Shown here piece after piece: positions 51,254 through 61,072 of a DNA stretch of 61,072 bases. The stretch comes from a virus. The position numbers and the translations under genes were made by a program. How positions within the stretch are numbered: position 1 is the stretch's first letter; each line of letters opens with the position of its first letter. The stretch lies in the IMG/VR virus record IMGVR_UViG_3300005831_000006, positions 1-61,072 of that record. One strand, 5' to 3'. Under the pieces are notes generated by a model. The model saw only the letters and a program-made list of their open reading frames with translations, searched no databases and was not told the origin of the DNA.

Positions 51254-53092
51254 ATGAGCTATTATAACACGTTGCCTTTCGCTGCGTCAGGTTTAGATAT
51301 AACCGCTACAGAGATAACTAACATGTTTGTAAAATATGTACTTGGTAAATTTCCATATAATACATTCGGTATAGGATCTGTATTCATAGATACTCTTGGT
51401 ATGGTTAATGATCATAAGAGAAGAATCAATGGTTTAGAAGCTGCTAAAAATATCCCTAAACCATATGTAATAGTGACTAATGATGGCGGAATGACAGATG
51501 TATATTCAAAAGATGATGGTAGTCCTGATATTAAACAGTTTTCTATGTTTCCTGGAACAACTGATGATAGAAGACTTAAAAATAATCATAGATTAGTATT
51601 ACTCACAGACAAAGTAAATGGTATATATATTGACACTATTGAAATGCGAAGAAGAATTGAATTAGATTTTAAGTTTGATTTTGATACAAAATCTGATATA
51701 AGTACAATAAGAAGTCATCTACATTCAAATTTATCTATCAGAAAACCATCAGTATTGGAAAACTTGAACACAAGTATTATACTTCCGAATAGTCTTGTGT
51801 ATGGTATAAGTAGACTTGCTTATAAAGCAAATGAATTTAGTGTCTCAAATCCAAATGATATAGAAACTCTCGTAGAGTATATGAATACTAATGGAGTTTA
51901 CGATTTTTCTGCAAAACCAAAAGATGTTGATAATTCAGATGTATTATTTCTATTAGATAGAAATATTAATATAAATTTCTACATCAATGAGATGGATAGT
52001 AAAGATGGAGCTAACAATGAAAAAGATGGTGAAGTATATGAAAAATTTTCACTTGAACTCCATTGTAGCCTTGATTTTAAATTGCCAAATACATACGTAA
52101 TGAATTATAAGATTTATAATGGTCCTAATAAGAGTATAATATCTTCTGAGTATTTGAATAATATTAAACTTGATAGAAATGCTGAGATCCCAGCAAAAAT
52201 TAGCGAACCAAGATATATAGAAGATAGAGAGTATATCAAACCTATATATTTTAATGGAGAATTGATAGTAAAAGAGGAATTTCTTATAGAAGAAGAAAAA
52301 GAAGTTGTTCAATTATCAAATTTTTTCCCAAACGGTACGGTATATAGAGATATATTGTACAGATTATCCCCAGAAGAACGTTCAGGAATGTTTGAAACTC
52401 ATTTTTATGAAAATGGAGTTTTAATAGAAGATTACAATATTCATATATATGATGTCGAATCGGATATTGTATATATTATCGATAAATGTGATACAAATGT
52501 ATCTTTTATGATTTTCGTTTACTGTAATGTAACAAAACTGAAAAAATTTATACCAATCATTACATCAAGAGTTGAAAAATCCATATTTCCAAATATTGAT
52601 GAAAATGGAATACCTTATTATATAGGTTCCATACCCCCAACTCCATTAAATGTAATCCCCCCATTTCCATCATGGGATATCGATACAGATTATGATATAA
52701 ATTTATCAATAATCCATGAAAATGTTTTGTATAAATCATTAACCGCTTCTATAAATATTATCCCTGGTTCCGATATAGCGATATGGAAACCCATAGCAAA
52801 ATATTGGACTATTGATATGGAAATTGTGATTGGTGATTATGTTATATATAACTCAATGTTGTATAGAGCTATACAGACAATCATTGGTGGATTAACCCCA
52901 TCTAGAAATTATGAAGCGTTTGTCTTTATAACTATATTGGGTGAAGAGAGAAGTTTGAATTTTGATTTACCACTATTATCACGAGAAATATCAATTGGTG
53001 GTAAGTTCAATAAGGGTGGAGAAAAACAACGTCTTAAAGGGAATGTTAGCTCAGTACAACAATTTGAGTGTTTCATTAACGCTAGTAGATAA
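51254..53092 (+). CDS. Tail/adsorption protein with carbohydrate-binding-like module, 612 aa
   Basis: Virion-type protein, beta-rich, no enzyme motif. Residues about 475-560 contain two short repeats with W-D-I-D-T-D-Y, V-L-Y-K-S-L, W-K-P-I and then W-T-I-D, G-D-Y-V-I-Y, M-L-Y-R-A-I, P-S-R-N. This resembles the CBM5/12 (ChtBD3) pattern of W..Y..G-D-x-V-x-Y-x-G-x-x-Y-x-A, suggesting binding to a cell-surface glycan. GAAGGAAG lies upstream. It is followed by the 1746-aa gene after 19 bp, so the two are co-expressed. Confidence 0.65.
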   Translation: MSYYNTLPFAASGLDITATEITNMFVKYVLGKFPYNTFGIGSVFIDTLGMVNDHKRRINGLEAAKNIPKPYVIVTNDGGMTDVYSKDDGSPDIKQFSMFPGTTDDRRLKNNHRLVLLTDKVNGIYIDTIEMRRRIELDFKFDFDTKSDISTIRSHLHSNLSIRKPSVLENLNTSIILPNSLVYGISRLAYKANEFSVSNPNDIETLVEYMNTNGVYDFSAKPKDVDNSDVLFLLDRNININFYINEMDSKDGANNEKDGEVYEKFSLELHCSLDFKLPNTYVMNYKIYNGPNKSIISSEYLNNIKLDRNAEIPAKISEPRYIEDREYIKPIYFNGELIVKEEFLIEEEKEVVQLSNFFPNGTVYRDILYRLSPEERSGMFETHFYENGVLIEDYNIHIYDVESDIVYIIDKCDTNVSFMIFVYCNVTKLKKFIPIITSRVEKSIFPNIDENGIPYYIGSIPPTPLNVIPPFPSWDIDTDYDINLSIIHENVLYKSLTASINIIPGSDIAIWKPIAKYWTIDMEIVIGDYVIYNSMLYRAIQTIIGGLTPSRNYEAFVFITILGEERSLNFDLPLLSREISIGGKFNKGGEKQRLKGNVSSVQQFECFINASR

Positions 53093-53111
53093 TGAAACAA
53101 GGAGATATGAT

Positions 53112-56100
53112 ATGCTTATAAATAGAAATAAATTACCAGGTGTTACGATTTTTAAACATAAGGATGTAATGGATTCTTATGTTAGTAAAAATGAAACATC
53201 AGGTATTATAACAGAGATAGTATCAAAATTAGTAACTCATGATGCTATGATTAATGATAATATTGGTTTTGAGTACTCACTAGCTCCAAGAGAAGCTATA
53301 ACTGAGATATCAAAAAATATTTTCAAAAGACATCCATTGGTAGATGATGTTTATGGGTTAACAAAACGCACTGATAGTTCAATGGGTATAGAAGAAGTTT
53401 TATCAATGGATCGAAGTAATAATGTTATAGGTGCTATTTCATCAGATAATTTGAAAATATCTGATGCTGGGGTACCTATTTCAAATATTATGGGTTTAAA
53501 ATATGGTAAAATTTCTTATGGTGAAAAGAGTATGAATGATGTATACTCATTTGATCCGTATTCAGAATATACTTTAACTGATGTAGTTAAGAGTTTTTTA
53601 AAGGATACTTTGGTATTTTCTGTACACAGAGGCGGATATATAACCGTATATTCGACAGATACTGATGTTGTTGATATAATAAATTTTACAGAAACAACTT
53701 CATATTATAAGAATAGTTTAGTTAAAAATGAAACTTATTTTAATAAAACATTATTAAATAGTTTAGTTATTAATGCATCATTTAATGGTGTATCGTCAAT
53801 AGTAATAACTACATCATCGAATACGATATTATTCAACATGAATGATAATACATTCATAACTCTTCCGTTAACTCTTGTTGATGAAGTTATAACTGATATC
53901 AAAATGTATTCCGATATGATTTATTTCATAATAAATACTAATGATAAAAATTATAAAATAAAGAGTTTTAATGTAAATAACTCTTTATTGGTTGAGCATG
54001 ATATTACAAATAAAGATATATCATTCTTTCCAAATACGATTGTAAAAATAGGTTCAGATATTGTGTTGTATGAATCTATTCATAAATTTGGAAAACATAT
54101 TGATACATCTATACGATATATTCAACTTATGGAAACCGAAGATTCTGAAATATCTACTATAGATGTAAATTCACAAGTTTATGTCAGTATGATTTCTGGA
54201 TCATCTGTAAATTCATTAGAAGTTGGTCTTGTTTCAAATATCGGAGCCATTGATAGAACAATGGTATACATTACAGGCGGTGTAGTATATCTATATGATG
54301 AAAATATGAATACACTTGATGATAATTTTGAAGTCGCTTATAATGGTGGTTCCGAAATCATAACGTATTCATCAAAATATATTTCAATTATTTTTATCGT
54401 TAATGGTATAATAAAAAACATAAACACTATAGATATTTGTAAAGATAGAAATAGTGGACTCAATATCACTGATTGTTTTGTGTTTAATAATGAATGTATC
54501 GTTACATTTGATGATAATACATATCGGATAATATCATTGGGTGATCTATATGAGAATAAAATCTTTATCAACCATATTACAAGTACTCTAAGTGTATCAA
54601 ATAATAATCGTAAGGTATACTTTTATAATGATAAACTTGTTACAGTAACTGATAATGATCTTTCATCGTTAGTAATAACACCCCATCTAGATATCTTTAC
54701 TCAGAATGAGTATGATAATATACAGGTTTTTGAATACATAAATATGGATGTTGATACTATATATTTATCCGTAATAACAAAATCGGAACCTTTTACACGT
54801 ATAACCATGATGTCTATCGTATACACTGCTGATGTACCTGATTTAACAATACTGGCATCAAATGGTTTTAATGCTATTATCGATATTGATATTAGTTTGA
54901 TAAGACATGTAAATAATACGATTATAATACCAGTAATACCGCAAGGTTTTATAAATACATTTTTAATATCATGTGATTTTGACAAATCCATAATAATTAG
55001 AAATATACTTGAAACTACATCAGATTTTACGTCAGCACTATTTATTAATCTGGCTACTAATAGAATGAGTTTCGGTATCGATTCTGTAATATATGAATGT
55101 CCATTGAATACCTCATTGTTCAATGTAACAGATACTGAATCTGTTGTAAAAATAATTAGTGCAGCATCTTTTATCGATAATGCGATCTCATCGATACCTG
55201 GAAATAGTGTAGTTCAGAATTATGCTGAACTTGATAATGATAATTTATTCATAAATGAATTATTTTATCTGAATAACAATGTAATTGTCGAAAGTAAAGT
55301 ATCCAAGTATTTTAGACTTGGTGATACATATCTCTTTGTATCAAACAAAGATGTCAAATTGTTTGATAATATGTTTAAATTAAAATCTATTATGTATATC
55401 AATGACGATATACATGTGTTAAAAATTAATGATATGTCCAATGGTGTATTTATACTAAATACAAATATTGGAGATATCCGTGTCGATATATCATCAATGA
55501 TATTAACAGATCTTACAAGTGTTATATATCATAATAAAAATATAAAACATAAAAAGACCAATTCCAATATCGTTTTATGTGACGGTACTACTGTATCGAT
55601 AATAGATACAGCAACTTACAAAATAAATTATGATATTTTAAATAATTTGTCAAACATTGACATTCAATTAGATACAAATATTCATACATTGCGTTTGGGT
55701 AATGTAGTCAATTTTAATGATAATGTATTTATCGGATTATCTATAATTGATATCGATAATTATTATTTGGGTAGCTTTGTACTAGTATTTAATACTTTAA
55801 CAGATGAAATCAGTATTATAACTTTATCTGATTTTGAATCACCTGTTATACAGGAAAATACAACAATGATAGATTCGAGTTTTGTAGATATGGTGATTAT
55901 AGATACTGATCTATATATTTCATATTATGAAAATAATCGAATCAATTGTCTCATTATACATTCAGATATGAGTCAAACATTATTGGGTACTGTATTTGTT
56001 ATACCTGATAACACGTCTTATATAGCAATGATAGCTACAGTAAATGATTTACGGGTATTATTAAGTGATAACTCGGTTATTACAACTCCGTATACAGTTA

Positions 56101-58352
56101 AAACGTTTGTATCACCCGTTGAACAGTTATTAACTGTACTATATAAAGTGGTCATAAATAATGATCTTAATTTTAATTTTGTAATTATTAGTCAGGATTC
56201 CGTTAAATATATCGTGAAAGATATCGATAATGTTATCTGGACTAATATTGATAACGATATTACACATATTCCAACTTTGTTTAACTATGTGTTAAGCAAT
56301 TTCGGTATGTTGGATATGTCAATAGATTTGGGAGAGGCTTTCATTTTCAATTCATACACAAATGAATGTATTAGAATCATAGATGGTGAAGTTTTTAACT
56401 ATGTAAATGGTTATACTCTATATAACCGAGTTGATATCGGTAATTATGACTCTGATTTATTCTTTAAAATATTTACAAATGGTTTTGCTGCATTCAATAA
56501 CTTTTCAGGTTTATATCGATCATATTATACCTCATTCAGTACATTAGGTAATATGATAGTTGATAATAATGTAATTGTTATTGATTATGAATTAAACAAA
56601 TATAGTTGTGTAAAAAATAATGAATTTACAAAACTTATAAATGTCAATAAACATTCTGAAGATTTCATATCTGCTGTTTTTTGTTCTGTTAAACACAATA
56701 CAGTTCAATCTATAAACTATGTTATCGATAATGATAACAATACTATTTTAGTTGCTGATTCAAAATTGATGATAAAAACACCTACGGATTTAATATTGTT
56801 TAATACTAATCCTAATATCAATGAGAGTTATTATTATAGAATAATGGAGAATAATACATCCGTTATTCTCCTTAGAACAGATGATGCAAAATTCGGTTAT
56901 AAACAGTGTATTTTTATAGATAATACAGGTTCATATCATACAATTGATATGTATGTAGACTATGAAATAAAACCGATATATGTTGATAACGATGGAGTTC
57001 TACATTCCATAGTTAAAAATAACAGTTCAGTTATGTACATGATGGGTACAGATATTTCAAGTGTTGTAACATTGAATGGATATGAAAATGTCATAGATGC
57101 TGTTAAAGTTCATGATATAGATAATTCTATATTATTAGTGAATATTAATGGCGATCTTATAGTTTTCGATGTTACGGATAATAATGGTGGATTAAAATAT
57201 AAATCCATAGCTATCGAAGAAGAGGATATCATAGGTATTCCTTATGATTATACATTTGTAAGAATAGTAGCACTATCAAATAATTACACATGTGTAGTCA
57301 TGGTTAAAAATAATCAGTCTGGTATTTGTAATATTATACCAGACTGTAGGATATCTTTAACATTAGATATTTTAGGTATTCCTATTTTCGAAGTCCATAC
57401 TGATTCTGTGGGAATATTAAAGTTTTATAATATCGAAGAAAATGATGATAACAGATTCTCTCTACCAGTTACAGATAATACGACTGGTTTATCATTGTAT
57501 GATTGTATCAAAACAGAACAATCCGCAGATTATGATATAAATATTACTGTAAATATCGGTGATATAACAATTGATGGGGAATTGATTGATAACTTGTATT
57601 CGGATATACATACCTACATAACGACTGATAAAACATCTTCTCCTAAAATATTTATGAGAGATAGATTTTTTATTGTTCAATATGGTAAAAATATCATAAT
57701 ATGTGAAATCAATGATAGATATTCTCCAAATTTCAAACCATTGTATGAAATCATTCAAAAGAGTTATACTACGACTAAAATTGTTACAGATGTATCAATT
57801 GGTGGTAATAATATTTTATTATCATTTTCCGATAAGACTGCAAGATCTATAGTTGTCAAGAAAGTTCTTGATGGAATTGGTGAGCAAGTAACATTTGTTG
57901 ACAATGGTTTTAATTTCTACAAAGAGTTTAAAACTCCAAGTATAAATGAAGATATTAAGTATTTTATCACTGAAATTGGTGATGTTGGGTATATAACTGA
58001 TAATAAATGTTTTATTTATTCTAAAACTGAAAAACAGTATATCAATATTAAACAAACAAGTGAAGATTTTATCAAGTTTTATTGTATAGACCCTATATAT
58101 AATAGAGTTTATACAGTTGATGGATCTGATAATTTCGGATATATAGATATCAATAACATGGAATACGTTCCTGTTAAAGCTATGACTGAACTTGATATTA
58201 TAAATATAGTATACACAGTATTCAATACTGTTGAAATACTTACAACCGTAGGAATTTTCATTTTTATTAATGAAAAACTTCATAAAATAACCAATGTTGT
58301 ACCGGATGGATTAGATTTAATAGTATATCCATTTAAAGAATATTCGATATAA
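53112..58352 (+). CDS. Giant beta-rich tail/virion protein, 1746 aa
   Basis: The start is ATG 53112, with AAGGAG 8 bases upstream; the longer open frame overlaps the previous gene. The first 190 residues look like a distinct attachment domain. The rest is a long series of strand-turn-strand units rich in Asn, Asp, Ile and Val, with recurring D-N-(N/D), V-D-x-x-G and I-x-x-x-N-G turns, as in beta-propeller or beta-solenoid folds. There is no enzymatic motif and few Cys. Size and repeats suggest a tail fibre, host-recognition or baseplate-periphery protein. It is the largest gene in the window. Confidence 0.7.
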   Translation: MLINRNKLPGVTIFKHKDVMDSYVSKNETSGIITEIVSKLVTHDAMINDNIGFEYSLAPREAITEISKNIFKRHPLVDDVYGLTKRTDSSMGIEEVLSMDRSNNVIGAISSDNLKISDAGVPISNIMGLKYGKISYGEKSMNDVYSFDPYSEYTLTDVVKSFLKDTLVFSVHRGGYITVYSTDTDVVDIINFTETTSYYKNSLVKNETYFNKTLLNSLVINASFNGVSSIVITTSSNTILFNMNDNTFITLPLTLVDEVITDIKMYSDMIYFIINTNDKNYKIKSFNVNNSLLVEHDITNKDISFFPNTIVKIGSDIVLYESIHKFGKHIDTSIRYIQLMETEDSEISTIDVNSQVYVSMISGSSVNSLEVGLVSNIGAIDRTMVYITGGVVYLYDENMNTLDDNFEVAYNGGSEIITYSSKYISIIFIVNGIIKNINTIDICKDRNSGLNITDCFVFNNECIVTFDDNTYRIISLGDLYENKIFINHITSTLSVSNNNRKVYFYNDKLVTVTDNDLSSLVITPHLDIFTQNEYDNIQVFEYINMDVDTIYLSVITKSEPFTRITMMSIVYTADVPDLTILASNGFNAIIDIDISLIRHVNNTIIIPVIPQGFINTFLISCDFDKSIIIRNILETTSDFTSALFINLATNRMSFGIDSVIYECPLNTSLFNVTDTESVVKIISAASFIDNAISSIPGNSVVQNYAELDNDNLFINELFYLNNNVIVESKVSKYFRLGDTYLFVSNKDVKLFDNMFKLKSIMYINDDIHVLKINDMSNGVFILNTNIGDIRVDISSMILTDLTSVIYHNKNIKHKKTNSNIVLCDGTTVSIIDTATYKINYDILNNLSNIDIQLDTNIHTLRLGNVVNFNDNVFIGLSIIDIDNYYLGSFVLVFNTLTDEISIITLSDFESPVIQENTTMIDSSFVDMVIIDTDLYISYYENNRINCLIIHSDMSQTLLGTVFVIPDNTSYIAMIATVNDLRVLLSDNSVITTPYTVKTFVSPVEQLLTVLYKVVINNDLNFNFVIISQDSVKYIVKDIDNVIWTNIDNDITHIPTLFNYVLSNFGMLDMSIDLGEAFIFNSYTNECIRIIDGEVFNYVNGYTLYNRVDIGNYDSDLFFKIFTNGFAAFNNFSGLYRSYYTSFSTLGNMIVDNNVIVIDYELNKYSCVKNNEFTKLINVNKHSEDFISAVFCSVKHNTVQSINYVIDNDNNTILVADSKLMIKTPTDLILFNTNPNINESYYYRIMENNTSVILLRTDDAKFGYKQCIFIDNTGSYHTIDMYVDYEIKPIYVDNDGVLHSIVKNNSSVMYMMGTDISSVVTLNGYENVIDAVKVHDIDNSILLVNINGDLIVFDVTDNNGGLKYKSIAIEEEDIIGIPYDYTFVRIVALSNNYTCVVMVKNNQSGICNIIPDCRISLTLDILGIPIFEVHTDSVGILKFYNIEENDDNRFSLPVTDNTTGLSLYDCIKTEQSADYDINITVNIGDITIDGELIDNLYSDIHTYITTDKTSSPKIFMRDRFFIVQYGKNIIICEINDRYSPNFKPLYEIIQKSYTTTKIVTDVSIGGNNILLSFSDKTARSIVVKKVLDGIGEQVTFVDNGFNFYKEFKTPSINEDIKYFITEIGDVGYITDNKCFIYSKTEKQYINIKQTSEDFIKFYCIDPIYNRVYTVDGSDNFGYIDINNMEYVPVKAMTELDIINIVYTVFNTVEILTTVGIFIFINEKLHKITNVVPDGLDLIVYPFKEYSI

Positions 58353-58379
58353 AAATAGGGGGAGTAATCCCCCTATTTT
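58352..58379. terminator. Bidirectional terminator
   Basis: 12-bp stem AAAATAGGGGGA with its complement and a GTAA loop, overlapping the ends of both convergent genes. Confidence 0.85.
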
Positions 58380-59154
58380 ACATTATATCATTATGAAACA
58401 TTAAAATATTTTCAAGTAATCGTATCATCTTGTTTAAATCATCATGAAATTCAATACAGTGAAAATACGGTTGATGGGTTTTTGTCTTTATTTTATATAA
58501 CCCGGATCCTAAATCGCTATAGACTTTGTTAATTTTGATACATTTATCAATATTGTCCATAGCATTAGCTTCGCCAGACTTAATTTTATTATTAAGTCTT
58601 CTCAAAAATTCATTTCGACTATCTGATTCAGAAATTTGATTATCGAATGAACCTACAATTATAATTCTTTTTGGAAGTTTGATTTCCATAGAATCTGTAA
58701 GAGCTGCGATATAAGTACATTTTTGTATAATATCACCGACAGTAGTATTATCATCAAGAATACCACTCTGATAAACAATTGTACTCATTATACCTCTATC
58801 AGTAATATAGATAGAACCTTTCTCCATATTTTGCTGACCTTCTTTTCGATCACTCATAAATATATCAGTGATAAAATGAGATTTATCAGTCGGGGTCATT
58901 AAATCCCCGTTTTCTTCCATCTTAGATACGAAATTCTTTTTTGTTTCAAGAGATGGTTCTCTATTATTTATACAGCTGAAACCACGTTCATTGAACTGAT
59001 GGGTCAATTTTGCTGTAATAGTTGTAGTTCCTGTACATTCTCCACCATCTATTGAAATTGAATTTATAAAAATGCCGACCTTTTGTAATTGTTTCTCAAA
59101 GTATTGTTTTGAGAAATTTACCAATACTTCGATCTTATCTTCATATGAATCCAT
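58378..59154 (-). CDS. Thymidylate-kinase-like NMP kinase with altered P-loop, 258 aa
   Basis: The fold follows dTMP kinases. An N-terminal I-S-I-D-G-G-E-C-T-G-T-T-T sits at the P-loop (family G-x-x-G-x-G-K-T-T), with Thr in place of the Lys. N-R-E-P near 70 matches the T-R-E-P motif, and I-T-D-R-G-I-M-S-T-I-V-Y-Q near 133-145 matches D-R-Y-x-x-S-x-x-A-Y-Q. An extra 30 residues precede the core, and the C-terminal half is longer than usual. Loss of the Lys may mean a non-catalytic or altered-substrate protein. AAGGG lies upstream. Confidence 0.72.
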   Translation of the reverse strand: MDSYEDKIEVLVNFSKQYFEKQLQKVGIFINSISIDGGECTGTTTITAKLTHQFNERGFSCINNREPSLETKKNFVSKMEENGDLMTPTDKSHFITDIFMSDRKEGQQNMEKGSIYITDRGIMSTIVYQSGILDDNTTVGDIIQKCTYIAALTDSMEIKLPKRIIIVGSFDNQISESDSRNEFLRRLNNKIKSGEANAMDNIDKCIKINKVYSDLGSGLYKIKTKTHQPYFHCIEFHDDLNKMIRLLENILMFHNDIM

Positions 59155-59178
59155 ATTTTACCCTTATTTGAAAAATGT

Positions 59179-59214
59179 TAATAGTATGTGGAGCGAAAAC
59201 TCCACATACTATTA
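59179..59214 (-). terminator. Terminator after the 156-aa gene
   Basis: Perfect 15-bp stem TAATAGTATGTGGAG with its complement and a CGAAAA loop. Minus-strand T-run. Confidence 0.85.
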
Positions 59215-59225
59215 TTTACAGTTTA

Positions 59226-59696
59226 TTACTTTGATCCATCCGATTCGGAATTGTCAGGTACATCACAGTCTTCAGGTTTTGATACCGGTTCATATGAATC
59301 AATAACAATACCCAGAGTAATGAGATGATCGAAATCATCGGATGATAATGGAGAACTTTTAATGTTTTCCAATTCCTTGATATCAATTGTTTCCTTAACA
59401 TCAATTACCACTTCGGAATTCACCAATTCATTGATATAAGAAACAAATAGTGCATATTCGACAGTTCCTTTTGCAAGGACAACTCTGCCCGAATCGGATT
59501 CGTCAGTTTTACCAAGTTCACGAATTTTTGCACCATGCAATTCTTCATATTCGGTAATTTCTGATACAAATGGTTTGAGAATTCTTCTCGTACGCATTAC
59601 GAGTGAACCCGGTACACCTTCACCCTTCATTGATTTAAGGGCATCAATAGATTTTGAAGCATCAATAATTTCTGCTAAAATTAACTTTTTCCTCAT
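59226..59696 (-). CDS. Hypothetical protein, 156 aa, probably highly expressed
   Basis: Helical N-terminal 100 residues and an acidic, Pro-containing C-terminal tail (K-P-E-D-C-D-V-P-D-N-S-E-S). Codon use and G+C are above neighbours, as for the capsid candidate, which suggests an abundant product such as a virion or assembly protein. AGGAG lies 10 bases upstream of the ATG. The first two-thirds look vaguely like small helical phage tail-assembly proteins; family not recognised. Confidence 0.6.
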   Translation of the reverse strand: MRKKLILAEIIDASKSIDALKSMKGEGVPGSLVMRTRRILKPFVSEITEYEELHGAKIRELGKTDESDSGRVVLAKGTVEYALFVSYINELVNSEVVIDVKETIDIKELENIKSSPLSSDDFDHLITLGIVIDSYEPVSKPEDCDVPDNSESDGSK

Positions 59697-59857
59697 ACAA
59701 AAAAACTCCTAAATTTATTGTTATAGAATACAGTTTCATTTCATACATATGTGATTAGTATGATTAAAAAATATTAAAACTGATATGTTTATTAAGTTAT
59801 ATAAATATAGTATATCTATAATATTTCATATAAGATATACCATATTTAATAATTTAC

Positions 59858-61072
59858 TTAATAATCCGATATAGATCCCATTCTGCATACGAATCTCCAA
59901 CCTGTACCACTATCGTATCTAAATACATATATGACGTCACTAGCCATAACTAATGTACCTGAATAATGTTGGAGATTAACAGTTGTTGGAGCAAATTTTC
60001 TAGCTATCATGACATATTGACCGCTAACTGCAGTGGAGGACGACAATGAATAAGTTGCACCACTTCCAGTCAATATAACCATTGATATTCCCCGAACATC
60101 AAGAGCACCTGCACCAGGCTCGAAAAGTATTCCTGATCCAACCTTACCTCTCACTGTTCCATTTAAATATATACCTGATGATGATTCCAATTCCATACCG
60201 CCAACACCGGAATGTAACAATAATTTATCATCTTCCGATTCTTGTATATAAGCGTTGTCACCATCACCAAAACATATTTTTCCACCATGATTATAAGTAC
60301 CAGAATTACCAAGAATTCTAATACCTGCCTCACCGGTAGCCGTACTAAGTTGAAGTACGTCTGAAGCTAAACCCCTAGTATTATCACCACCATATCTTAT
60401 TGTACCGTTTGTGTTTACTTTGAAATATGGTTGTAAAGCATAGGCTGTGCCATCTCTACCGACCTCTAATGATCTAAATTTAGCACCACTTGAGTTAATA
60501 GTAAAGTAATAAGGAGATGTACTATATGATCGTATTGAATCTGATATCAATTCAGATGCATAGAAAGCTTTATTACTCTCTACCCAATTATCAGTAATCT
60601 CAAATATAAGAGTACCAAGATGAATAAATCTGAATCTATCACCACTATCATTAGCAACATAGAATGTCATATACTGATCACCACCACCACCATCGGTAAG
60701 TGTTATTTTGGCAACATCACTAGTATCACCAGCATTCTCATATGCTCCAACAGGGAAGTGAATACCTCCACCATCACCTTTGGCTGCATAAATTCTACCC
60801 TCAACAGCAACATATCCATTAGTATGGAAGTTACCATTACCAATATCTATCCATGCATATGTACTATTATTGTGTCTGAATTGGAAGTACATACCACTAG
60901 CATAATAAACTCCATCATTAGTTGAATCGCTGGCACCTAATCTAAATAACCAACTATCATCATATCTTCTAGTTGGACAATAAATATAACCAGTTGCGTT
61001 TATATGACCAGTAACATAAACATCTTTATTAAGATCAACTCTATCATAGCGGATATCTACAACTTCTCCACC
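59858..61072 (-). CDS. Tail fibre-like protein, 5' end missing
   Basis: The frame stays open to the right window edge, so the N-terminus lies outside; at least 404 residues are visible. It is rich in Gly, Ser, Asn and Tyr, with short beta repeats (V-T-G-H-I-N-A-T-G-Y-I-Y, G-N-G-N-F-H-T-N-G-Y, S-N-K-A-F-Y-A-S-E-L) typical of the trimeric shaft of fibres. The C-terminal 90 residues (from about A-L-D-V-R-G-I) form a knob-like domain ending in W-R-F-V-C-R-M. G+C is above average. A receptor-binding or fibre role is likely. No terminator is obvious at 59700-59857, which is A+T-rich spacer. Confidence 0.72.
   Translation of the reverse strand, partial: GGEVVDIRYDRVDLNKDVYVTGHINATGYIYCPTRRYDDSWLFRLGASDSTNDGVYYASGMYFQFRHNNSTYAWIDIGNGNFHTNGYVAVEGRIYAAKGDGGGIHFPVGAYENAGDTSDVAKITLTDGGGGDQYMTFYVANDSGDRFRFIHLGTLIFEITDNWVESNKAFYASELISDSIRSYSTSPYYFTINSSGAKFRSLEVGRDGTAYALQPYFKVNTNGTIRYGGDNTRGLASDVLQLSTATGEAGIRILGNSGTYNHGGKICFGDGDNAYIQESEDDKLLLHSGVGGMELESSSGIYLNGTVRGKVGSGILFEPGAGALDVRGISMVILTGSGATYSLSSSTAVSGQYVMIARKFAPTTVNLQHYSGTLVMASDVIYVFRYDSGTGWRFVCRMGSISDY

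Noticed and set aside
52962-53111. 50-codon N-terminal extension of the 1746-aa gene
   Set aside because: It overlaps the end of the previous gene in another frame; the ATG at 53112 has AAGGAG at good spacing.
59711-59722. AACA-N6-TT match upstream of the 156-aa gene
   Set aside because: It overlaps the ribosome binding site region of the gene, leaving no space for a leader, so it is probably fortuitous.
1-61072. CRISPR array, tRNA or rRNA genes
   Set aside because: No regularly spaced repeats, no cloverleaf with CCA end and no rRNA-like segment found by eye. A computed tRNA scan would settle the tRNA question.
1-61072. Alternative genetic code as in some huge phages
   Set aside because: TAA, TGA and TAG all end recognisable genes at expected lengths, including TAG after the zinc-finger protein and TAA after the capsid candidate.

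Overview
The window reads as part of the genome of a large (jumbo-class) tailed bacteriophage. It is strongly A+T-rich (about 70% by eye) and densely packed with short operons on both strands. Nearly every convergent gene pair is separated by a compact GC-stemmed hairpin. There is no host metabolism, no rRNA and no tRNA that I can see. Genes use TAA, TGA and TAG as ordinary stops. The gene set mixes T4-like modules with a bacterial-type RNA polymerase beta subunit. The T4-like part is a prohead protease next to a capsid cluster, gp46/gp47-type recombination nuclease subunits, a Dda-type helicase, a family-B DNA polymerase, a DnaB-like helicase, a primase and a polynucleotide kinase/phosphatase. 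This is a phage with its own multisubunit transcription machinery and a T4-flavoured replisome.

Layout. 0-1.1 kb: three small accessory genes, one with ankyrin-like repeats. 1.1-8.1 kb: minus-strand head cluster (major capsid candidate, acidic core-like protein, 610-aa protein, prohead protease, another virion-type gene) interrupted by an HNH homing endonuclease on the opposite strand. 8.2-12.9 kb: HU-like protein, SbcC/gp46 ATPase and two related small genes. 12.9-16 kb: minus-strand unknown and virion genes. 16.1-22.5 kb: NAD-dependent ligase, unknowns, a triple-NUMOD1 protein and a second HNH endonuclease. 22.5-31.3 kb: baseplate spike (minus), then primase, Clp-like AAA+ ATPase, Dda helicase, a membrane protein and SbcD/gp47. 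31.3-38 kb: unknowns, an N-terminal half of a split DNA polymerase, a gp25-like baseplate gene, a zinc-finger nuclease candidate and polynucleotide kinase/phosphatase. 38-51 kb: a segment bounded by a 169-bp inverted repeat, holding a two-domain endolysin, a protein with a cationic amphipathic tail, the RNA polymerase beta gene, a structured non-coding region, a 359-aa unknown and the replicative helicase. 51-61 kb: large tail or adsorption proteins, a thymidylate-kinase-like protein and a tail-fibre gene running off the right edge.

The most unusual signals are non-coding. (1) A 169-bp inverted repeat at 38.04 and 50.75 kb is about 95% identical outside a 13-bp hairpin loop, and that loop is exactly flipped relative to the flanks. 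One stem pair also shows a compensating G:C to A:T change. (2) A 557-bp divergent intergenic region (47.04-47.60 kb) carries six or more hairpins, an exact 18-bp tandem repeat and a long-range stem around a very A+T-rich stretch: a candidate structured RNA or replication origin. (3) A run of five hairpins ending in a terminator lies just 3' of the helicase gene. (4) A recurring AACA-N6-T(A/G) motif sits upstream of many genes. Five divergent intergenic regions have one copy on each strand. It resembles the promoter class of phage multisubunit RNA polymerases and fits the presence of the beta-subunit gene.

Functional calls rest on motifs read by eye. No database search was run.
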